NCBI GenBank assembly: GCA_017881545.1
Contig: JADGQU010000138.1
Location: 1 to 6,515, forward strand
Reading direction: 5' to 3'
DNA from: Gemmatimonadaceae bacterium
GTDB taxonomy: Bacteria > Gemmatimonadota > Gemmatimonadetes > Gemmatimonadales > Gemmatimonadaceae
Length of the DNA stretch: 6,515 nt
Both the position numbers and the translations under genes were made by a program. This document shows, one piece after another, positions 1 through 4,248 of this stretch. Within the stretch, counting starts at the first letter, position 1, and every line of letters starts with the position of its first letter. Under the pieces are notes generated by a model. The model was given only the letters and a program-made list of their open reading frames with translations, did not search any database and was not told the origin of the DNA.

Positions 1-2
1 TA

Positions 3-164
3 CTAGCGCGCTGCCTGCCGCCGATTGTTTTCCACGGTTTACAAAGCGGTGGGAGGGACCTGGCCGATCAGGTAATGGACGCTGAGCTTCCGCGCATTCC
101 ATCTATCGAGATATTCGCAAACGGCCTGACCATCGCCGTTTCACCTCAACCCGGTTGTCAATGA
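3..164 (+). CDS. Possible 3' end of an upstream gene (partial, unidentified)
   Basis: This frame is open from the left edge to a TGA at 162-164, about 53 codons, while the other two + frames are closed early (TAG at 4-6, TGA at 83-85). Its end includes the segment LPRIPSIEIFANGLTIAVSP, which is not low-complexity and reads like ordinary protein. The stop overlaps the ATG of the next gene as ATGA, the arrangement used repeatedly elsewhere in this window, and that is the main reason to take it seriously. No family is recognised and no start codon can be assigned, because the gene would begin outside the window. An internal ATG at 75 exists but has no clear ribosome binding site. A frame this short can stay open by chance in GC-rich DNA, so this is a candidate only. 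Confidence 0.33.
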   Translation, partial: LARCLPPIVFHGLQSGGRDLADQVMDAELPRIPSIEIFANGLTIAVSPQPGCQ

Positions 165-571
165 AAGCCTCCCTGCTCTACCGGATTTCCGCGGGACTTC
201 TCGTGCTGTTCGCACTGGGCCACACGATCGGCTTCCGCCGTGTGGATCCCAGCTGGAACGCGGACGCCGTCGTCGGCGCAATGCGCAGCACCAGCTTCCA
301 CGTTCAGGGTTTCGATCGCACGTATTGGGACTTCTTCAGCGGGTTCGGGCTCTTCGTTTCTGTGTTTCTCGTCTTCGCCGCCGTCCTCGCGTGGCAGTTC
401 GGATCGATGCCGCCGGAACATCTTTCGGCGATTCCAATTGCGAGATGGTCGTTTGCCGTTTGCTTCGTGCTGATCGCGGGCCTTACCTGGAGGTACTTCT
501 TTCTTCCGCCGGGCGTGTTCTCCACGCTTGTGGCGCTGGGACTGGTAGGCGCCGCGTGGCTCGGAGGCTGA
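161..571 (+). CDS. Small four-helix integral membrane protein, function unknown
   Basis: The predicted product has 136 residues and about four membrane segments: roughly 3-25, 58-80, 95-113 and 117-135. Between the first two lies a polar loop with the short motif GFDRTYWDFFSGFGL (50-64). The N-terminus (LLYRISAGLLVLFALGHTIGF) and the YWDF-GFGL region resemble a family of uncharacterised small membrane proteins that I associate with the name LIC_13387; this is from memory and was not searched. No catalytic residues are evident. A TTG at 155 would add two residues, but ATG 161 is preferred because it overlaps the stop of the open frame upstream as ATGA. No strong Shine-Dalgarno is visible, which fits coupled translation or weak initiation. 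The gene ends 17 bases before the end of a convergent gene. Nothing links it to cytochrome maturation beyond proximity. Confidence 0.8.
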   Translation: MKASLLYRISAGLLVLFALGHTIGFRRVDPSWNADAVVGAMRSTSFHVQGFDRTYWDFFSGFGLFVSVFLVFAAVLAWQFGSMPPEHLSAIPIARWSFAVCFVLIAGLTWRYFFLPPGVFSTLVALGLVGAAWLGG

Positions 572-575
572 CGCG

Positions 576-590
576 GAGCGCAGCCCGCTC
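576..590. terminator. Weak inverted repeat between convergent genes
   Basis: GAGCG at 576-580 and CGCTC at 586-590 can form a 5-bp GC-rich stem with a 5-base loop, exactly in the gap between two convergent stop codons. It overlaps the last bases of the minus-strand gene. There is no T-tract on either strand, so it does not look like a standard intrinsic terminator. It is listed because of its position, and it could be chance. Confidence 0.2.
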
Positions 591-1326
591 AGATTGTGGT
601 CGAGACCGAACTAGCCGGTGTCGGCGGGCGGCGCACCAGGCGCCAGGGGAAGAAGTAAACCGCGTAAACCACTGCGTACACCGCAAAGTTCTCGAGCTTC
701 AGGAAGTGGGCGAAGAAAAAGAAGAAGATCAGCATGTGCATCCGCATGACGTTCCGGTACGGCTCGGTCATCCAGTCGCGGGCTTTGTTATCGCGGGCGA
801 ATGAAGCAAGGGAGAAGTCGCGGTCGAGTGAGAGTGGCTTCCGCAGAAAAGCTGCGCGGTGCGCAAGGAAGGCCGACGGAAGAGCGGGCCAATACCGGCG
901 GGCGATCTCTGCGTAAGTCGACATTCCCGCACTTCGTGCCTGCAGCGTACCGTCTCCCATTTCGATGGGAAAGAACGAGATCAGGATCTGCGAATGGATG
1001 TAGTGGAACATCCCGAAGTGGATCGTAAAGAACGCGAGCAGGAATAGCGCGCCGATCACCAGGATCGACCAGAACGCCGGCAGCATTCGGGGGTTCGATT
1101 CCACCAGCGCGCGCTCCTTGAATGAGGCGCGTGCCAGCTCGACGGCGGGCTGTGCGATCATCCACACAATCGTCGAGTAGCCAACCACCAGGCTCGACAG
1201 CCACAGGCTCCACACGAGATCGCCCGCGTTCCAACCCGCCCACCAGGCGATGGAAAGGACAGCCACGAACCCAACGGCATCGGGCCAGGACGAGAGCCAG
1301 TTATCCAGCGTGTTGTCTGTTGCCAT
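589..1326 (-). CDS. DUF6498-like multi-spanning membrane protein
   Basis: The product has 245 residues and about five or six hydrophobic segments, including roughly 18-35, 38-58, 83-105, 108-120 (weaker), 196-210 and 213-229. Two stretches match my memory of the DUF6498 family of bacterial and archaeal membrane proteins: AFFTIHFGMFHYIHS (98-112), and the late PYRNVMRMHMLI (189-200), which corresponds to the family's 'PY-R---lH' signature. Histidines at 103, 108, 111, 197 and 207 sit in or next to helices, and a run of five phenylalanines (201-205) forms the core of one helix. Function is unknown; metal, heme or quinone binding by these histidines is only a guess. ATG at 1324-1326 is the natural start, but no clear Shine-Dalgarno precedes it. 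The gene is divergent from ccmA and convergent with the gene to its left. The tail (230-245) is polar and proline/serine-rich. Confidence 0.82.
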   Translation of the reverse strand: MATDNTLDNWLSSWPDAVGFVAVLSIAWWAGWNAGDLVWSLWLSSLVVGYSTIVWMIAQPAVELARASFKERALVESNPRMLPAFWSILVIGALFLLAFFTIHFGMFHYIHSQILISFFPIEMGDGTLQARSAGMSTYAEIARRYWPALPSAFLAHRAAFLRKPLSLDRDFSLASFARDNKARDWMTEPYRNVMRMHMLIFFFFFAHFLKLENFAVYAVVYAVYFFPWRLVRRPPTPASSVSTTI

Positions 1327-1347
1327 CTTGAAGGACGGGGAGGTAGT

Positions 1348-1369
1348 TCCGGCGGTAGCTTCCGCCGGA
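1348..1369. promoter_or_regulatory. Perfect hairpin in the divergent intergenic region
   Basis: TCCGGCGG (1348-1355) and CCGCCGGA (1362-1369) form a perfect 8-bp stem with the 6-base loop TAGCTT. It lies 21 bases upstream of the minus-strand membrane protein start and well upstream of ccmA. No T-tract follows on either strand, so it is not a typical terminator. It could be an operator, a structured 5' leader of the minus-strand gene, or a small dispersed repeat. The inverted repeat is seen directly; its role is unknown. Confidence 0.5.
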
Positions 1370-1378
1370 CGCGCCGGC
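1364..1378. promoter_or_regulatory. Second inverted repeat overlapping the first hairpin
   Basis: GCCGG (1364-1368) can pair with CCGGC (1374-1378) around the 5-base loop ACGCG. It uses bases that form the right arm of the 1348-1369 hairpin, so the two stems are mutually exclusive. This could be an alternative RNA fold or simply the result of a locally CCGG-rich sequence. Confidence 0.25.
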
Positions 1379-1453
1379 TTCCACTCTCGACGCCCGTGAC
1401 TCCCCCTCGTAACGGGGCTGACAGCTAGCGAAGCGGAGCCCGGCCCAGGCGGG

Positions 1454-1464
1454 CGCTCAGAGCG
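1454..1464. promoter_or_regulatory. Interrupted palindrome CGCTC-A-GAGCG
   Basis: This is an 11-base inverted repeat with a single central base. It ends ten bases before the TATATT hexamer proposed as the ccm -10 element, so it occupies the area where a -35 box or operator would be expected. Two such short arms can occur by chance in GC-rich DNA. Confidence 0.2.
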
Positions 1465-1474
1465 TGTTCCCGGT

Positions 1475-1480
1475 TATATT
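1475..1480 (+). promoter_or_regulatory. Candidate -10 hexamer for the ccm operon (TATATT)
   Basis: TATATT stands out as an AT-rich island in a very GC-rich stretch and differs from the sigma-70 consensus TATAAT at one position. Transcription would begin near 1487 and leave about 50 untranslated bases before the ATG at 1539. No convincing TTGACA-like -35 is seen at the normal spacing (about 1452-1457). If the element is real, it rules out the longer GTG start of ccmA at 1464. Confidence 0.35.
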
Positions 1481-1538
1481 CGGGTGTCCCGATCGCGTTC
1501 CGGACGTCACCTCCGCCCCTCCGCCACTGCTCCATCCG

Positions 1539-2240
1539 ATGCTCAATGGCCAGCCCGATCGAGCGATCCACCTCAACGGTCTCGGCAAACGGTTCGGCAT
1601 CCGATGGGTGTTGCGCGGAGTATCGCTCGACGTGCGGCCCGGGGAGGCTGTAGGTCTCATGGGACCGAACGGCAGCGGCAAGAGCACCGTGCTCCGAGTC
1701 CTGGGGACGCTGCTCAACCCGAACGCCGGCACTGGTTCCATAAACGGGCTCGATATCGTGCGCGATGCCAGCGGCGTGCGCGGGCAGGTCGGATACATGG
1801 CGCACACACCCGGGCTGTACGACGACCTTACGGCACGCGAGAACCTGCGGTTCGCGGCAGACATGCTGGGATTGCAGTACACGATGGTCGATAGCAGCCT
1901 TGAACGCGTTGGCCTCGCGTCCGTCGCGGACGCCCGCGTGCGAGGATTTTCCGCCGGCATGCAGCGCCGCCTGGCGCTCGCCCGGCTCATCCTGCGAAGT
2001 CCCCGGGTTCTTCTGCTGGACGAGCCCTATAGTAATCTCGACACCGAGGGTGTCGAGCTCATGAACTCGGTGATCGCCGGCGTCGTTGAGTCGGGGGGCG
2101 CGGCTCTCGTGGCTCTGCACGAGCTTGCCCCCGCGAAGGCGATGCTCGATCGCACGCTCACCCTGGTCGAAGGGCGTATCGCAGCCACGCACCAGGAGCG
2201 GGCTGGTCTCGAGCACACCACACCGACGGAGACGCGCTGA
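1539..2240 (+). CDS. ccmA: Heme exporter ATP-binding protein CcmA
   Basis: CcmA is the cytoplasmic ATPase of the CcmABCD complex; ATP hydrolysis drives release of heme-loaded CcmE from CcmC/CcmD. The 233-residue product has all ABC ATPase elements: Walker A GPNGSGKS (42-49), signature FSAGMQRR (137-144), Walker B VLLLDEP (157-163), D-loop SNLD (165-168) and switch histidine H194. The segment MAHTPGLYDDLTARENL (87-103) is the CcmA-type Q-loop region; the usual glutamine position is threonine (T90), preceded by the typical histidine. The same frame is open upstream to a GTG at 1464, but those extra 25 residues are proline-rich and unlike the family. They also include the possible -10 element, so ATG 1539 is chosen. 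No strong Shine-Dalgarno is visible. The tail after about 215 is polar and seems poorly conserved. It is the first gene of the ccm operon, and its TGA shares one base with the ccmB ATG. Confidence 0.95.
   Translation: MLNGQPDRAIHLNGLGKRFGIRWVLRGVSLDVRPGEAVGLMGPNGSGKSTVLRVLGTLLNPNAGTGSINGLDIVRDASGVRGQVGYMAHTPGLYDDLTARENLRFAADMLGLQYTMVDSSLERVGLASVADARVRGFSAGMQRRLALARLILRSPRVLLLDEPYSNLDTEGVELMNSVIAGVVESGGAALVALHELAPAKAMLDRTLTLVEGRIAATHQERAGLEHTTPTETR
2228..2231 (+). promoter_or_regulatory. Shine-Dalgarno GGAG for ccmB
   Basis: GGAG lies 8 bases before the ATG at 2240, inside the last codons of ccmA. With the TGATG stop/start overlap it supports ATG 2240 as the ccmB start and translation coupled to ccmA. 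Confidence 0.6.
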
Positions 2241-2926
2241 TGGCGTGGCAAGATGACTGGCGGCGTGTGCGAGCCATCGCGAGAAAGGACGTTACAACCG
2301 AGCTCCGTGCAAAGGCCGGGTTCAACAGCGTGGCGTCGCTCGGCGTGACGATCCTCGTTCTTCTCGGACTGGCGCTCGGCCCCGATGCGGAAGCGTTGCG
2401 CAATGCGGCGGTCGGAGCGGTGTGGCTCGCCACGCTGTTCTCCGGCGTGCTCGCGTTCAATCGGTCCTTCCAGGTTGAACTAGAGAGCGGGGCTCTCGAA
2501 CCGCTGCTGCTGTATCCCGGGCCGCGCTGGACGATCTTTGCCGGAAAGTTGCTTGGCAACCTGATCTTCCTGACGTTGATGGTGGCCATCGTCGTGCCCG
2601 CGGGCGTGGTGTTGTTCGGCGTGCAGATACCTGCTCGTTGGCCATCGTTGCTCGGCGTCCTGGCGCTTGGCGTCGTAGGCCTGGTAGTGCTGGGCACCTT
2701 CTACGCGTCGATGGCAAGTCGCAGCCGCGCCCGCGAAGTTCTGCTCCCGCTGTTACTTTTCCCGATGCTGGTGCCGGTCCTGCTCGCGGCGACCACGGCA
2801 TCAAAGGCGCTGTTGGGCGCGGACGTGATGCACGAAGCGGGTGCCTGGATTCGACTACTCGTGGCCTACGACCTAGTATTCCTGACAGCTACGTTCATTG
2901 CGTTCGAACATGTCATTGAAGCGTGA
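2240..2926 (+). CDS. ccmB: Heme exporter membrane subunit CcmB
   Basis: CcmB is the six-helix permease-like partner of CcmA in the inner membrane. The product has 228 residues, close to the family's usual size of about 220. Its six hydrophobic segments lie near 28-47, 55-75, 104-128, 134-157, 165-186 and 204-224. Family hallmarks are the charged N-terminal stretch ARKDVTTELRAK (14-25), the conserved ESGALEPLLLYPGPR (82-96) between helices 2 and 3, and the ending AYDLVFLTATFIAFEHVIE (209-227). The ATG overlaps the ccmA stop by one base and has a GGAG eight bases upstream. The 3' end overlaps the likely start of ccmC. The exact transport role is debated: the complex is now described as releasing holo-CcmE, not pumping free heme. 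The family assignment is from recognised sequence patterns. Confidence 0.94.
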   Translation: MAWQDDWRRVRAIARKDVTTELRAKAGFNSVASLGVTILVLLGLALGPDAEALRNAAVGAVWLATLFSGVLAFNRSFQVELESGALEPLLLYPGPRWTIFAGKLLGNLIFLTLMVAIVVPAGVVLFGVQIPARWPSLLGVLALGVVGLVVLGTFYASMASRSRAREVLLPLLLFPMLVPVLLAATTASKALLGADVMHEAGAWIRLLVAYDLVFLTATFIAFEHVIEA

Positions 2927-3653
2927 AGGCAAATTGACTTCTTCCACCGACCATTTGCGCGACACACAAGCCGCGCGACCGCCCCGCACGAGTAACTGGC
3001 TGGCATTCGTCAGCTTCGCTGCCGTGATCGCCGCCCAGGCCTATGCAATCCTGACCTCGCCGGCCGACGCCGACATGGGGCATTTGCAGAAGATCATGTA
3101 CGTGCACGTTCCGGCGGCCTGGATGACTTTCCTCTCGTTCTTCGTCGTGCTCGTCTTCAGCGTGCGCTACCTGTGGCGACGGCAGGAAAACGACGACCTG
3201 ATCGCCGCGTCGGCGGCCGAGGTAGGCGCGACGTTCAACGGACTCACGCTGATGCTGGGAATGATCTGGGGACGCCCGGCGTGGGGCGTATGGTGGGTAT
3301 GGGACGCGCGACTGACATCGACGCTGGTGCTGTTCCTCATTTTCGTCGGTTATCTTGCATTACGCGCGTTCACTGAAGACGCGCAGCAGAAGGCGCAATG
3401 GAGCGCGGCGGTCGGGGCGATCGGCGCCCTCAACGTGCCGATCGTTTACATGTCGGTGAAGTGGTGGCGCACACTTCATCAGCCGCCGTCAAGCCCGGAG
3501 ACTCTCGATCCGGCTTACACTCTGGGCCTGCGCATCAATGCGATCGCCATGCTGCTCGTGTTGATTTATTTCATCCGCAGGCGCTACGAGATCGCCCGTC
3601 TGGAGCGAGCCGTCGAGCACATGGCCGAAGCGGCGGCAATGGGAGGCGGGTAA
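2910..3653 (+). CDS. ccmC: Heme handling protein CcmC
   Basis: CcmC presents heme to CcmE at the periplasmic face and is a member of the heme-handling-protein family with a tryptophan-rich WWD domain. From ATG 2910 the product has 247 residues. The WWD motif WGRPAWGVWWVWDARL spans 120-135. Two histidines expected as axial heme ligands are present: H66 in MYVHVPAAW (63-71) and H190 in WWRTLHQP (185-192). About six membrane segments lie near 30-50, 66-88, 104-120, 138-153, 164-184 and 208-223. The first 29 residues are polar and probably cytoplasmic. The start is uncertain: ATG 2910 overlaps ccmB by 17 bases and lacks a Shine-Dalgarno; TTG 2898 would add four residues; TTG 2934 lies just after the ccmB stop with AAGG at 2926-2929. 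The function is clear whichever start is right. ccmD follows after two bases. Confidence 0.95.
   Translation: MSLKREGKLTSSTDHLRDTQAARPPRTSNWLAFVSFAAVIAAQAYAILTSPADADMGHLQKIMYVHVPAAWMTFLSFFVVLVFSVRYLWRRQENDDLIAASAAEVGATFNGLTLMLGMIWGRPAWGVWWVWDARLTSTLVLFLIFVGYLALRAFTEDAQQKAQWSAAVGAIGALNVPIVYMSVKWWRTLHQPPSSPETLDPAYTLGLRINAIAMLLVLIYFIRRRYEIARLERAVEHMAEAAAMGGG
3642..3646 (+). promoter_or_regulatory. Shine-Dalgarno GGAGG for ccmD
   Basis: GGAGG within the last codons of ccmC lies 9 bases before ATG 3656. It is the strongest ribosome binding site seen in the window and decides the start of the very small ccmD gene. Confidence 0.65.
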
Positions 3654-3655
3654 CA

Positions 3656-3811
3656 ATGGATGCGTCGAACATTACGTTCATAATCGCGGCGTACACGGTG
3701 ACGTGGATCGTCCTGCTCGGATATTTGCTGCGGCTTGTCCGGAAAGGCGGACGCGCCCGCGCCGACTATGAGCGGATGGCGCAACAGCGCAGCGGGGAGA
3801 AGAGCCAATGA
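3656..3811 (+). CDS. ccmD: Small membrane protein CcmD
   Basis: CcmD is a tiny single-helix protein that joins the CcmABC complex and is needed for release of heme-loaded CcmE from CcmC. The product is only 51 residues: a short N-terminus, one helix at about 6-27 with the family-typical AAYTVTWIVLLGYLLRL (11-27), then a basic RKGGRARADYERM segment (29-41) expected in the cytoplasm. The size, the AAY-TW-LLGY pattern and the position between ccmC and ccmE together make the call. The ATG has GGAGG nine bases upstream and is two bases after the ccmC stop. The TGA overlaps the ccmE ATG as ATGA. The same frame is open upstream, but that longer version only reads ccmC out of frame. Confidence 0.9.
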   Translation: MDASNITFIIAAYTVTWIVLLGYLLRLVRKGGRARADYERMAQQRSGEKSQ

Positions 3812-4248
3812 AACGCGGATGGATAATTGGAGGAGCCGTCGTCATCGTCGCTGTATTCGGGTGGCTGCTGTTCGGCGGTCTGGAGAAAAACGTCGTGTTC
3901 TTCCTGACGCCAAAGGAGCTGCTGGCGAAGGGCAACGACGGCATCGGCGTGCCCGTGCGTCTTGGCGGGCAAGTGAAGCCGGGCTCGGTGAAGTGGAACG
4001 CGCAGACGCTCGACCTGCGGTTCACGGTTACCGACGGTGCGCGGGAGATGCAGGTGCACTCGACCGGCGCTCCGCCGCAGATGTTCCGTGACGGCATGGG
4101 AGTGGTCGTCGAGGGACGGGCCGGCGCGGGCGGAGTGTTTGAGGCGACCGGCCTGATGGTGAAGCATTCGAACGCGTATCGTGCGCCCAAACCCGGCGAG
4201 GAAGCGCACGAGAAGTACAAGACGCTCATTCAGCAGTCGACCAAGTGA
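3808..4248 (+). CDS. ccmE: Periplasmic heme chaperone CcmE
   Basis: CcmE binds heme covalently through a histidine and carries it from CcmC to CcmF in the periplasm. The 146-residue product has an N-terminal membrane anchor (about 5-25), then a beta-rich domain of OB-fold type (about 28-118) that includes the conserved FFLTPKEL (31-38) and VRLGGQVKPGSV (50-61). The heme attachment motif is H120-S-N-A-Y124 (KHSNAYR), matching the family's H-x-x-x-Y, with H120 the expected covalent ligand and Y124 the expected axial ligand. The residues after it are charged and probably flexible, as in other CcmE proteins. ATG 3808 overlaps the ccmD stop by four bases and has GGAG at 3796-3799, eight bases upstream. 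The 3' end overlaps ccmF as GTGA. Length and motifs are normal for the family. Confidence 0.95.
   Translation: MKRGWIIGGAVVIVAVFGWLLFGGLEKNVVFFLTPKELLAKGNDGIGVPVRLGGQVKPGSVKWNAQTLDLRFTVTDGAREMQVHSTGAPPQMFRDGMGVVVEGRAGAGGVFEATGLMVKHSNAYRAPKPGEEAHEKYKTLIQQSTK

Noticed and set aside
709..738. A/G-rich run in the minus-strand gene as a regulatory or slippage site
   Set aside because: It encodes the FFFFF helix segment of the DUF6498-like protein, and the frame continues normally on both sides.
325..804. Plus-strand frame of 159 codons spanning the gap between the convergent genes
   Set aside because: It overlaps both membrane protein genes, is arginine-rich without structure, and would conflict with two coherent multi-helix products.
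1402..1417. CCCC...GGGG pairing around TCGTAAC as a hairpin
   Set aside because: The stem is only 4 bp with a 7-base loop and has no T-tract, so it is expected by chance.
1418..1423. CTGACA as a -35 element for ccmA
   Set aside because: No -10-like sequence lies 16-18 bases downstream; the nearest candidate, TATATT at 1475, is about 51 bases away.
1464..1538. GTG 1464 as the ccmA start, adding 25 residues
   Set aside because: The extension is proline-rich, unlike CcmA N-termini, has no Shine-Dalgarno, and contains the possible -10 hexamer.
1425..2216. Minus-strand open frame of 263 codons opposite ccmA
   Set aside because: It is longer than ccmA itself, but ccmA has every ABC ATPase motif in order. 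The reverse frame has no recognisable domain and is the antisense shadow expected in GC-rich DNA.
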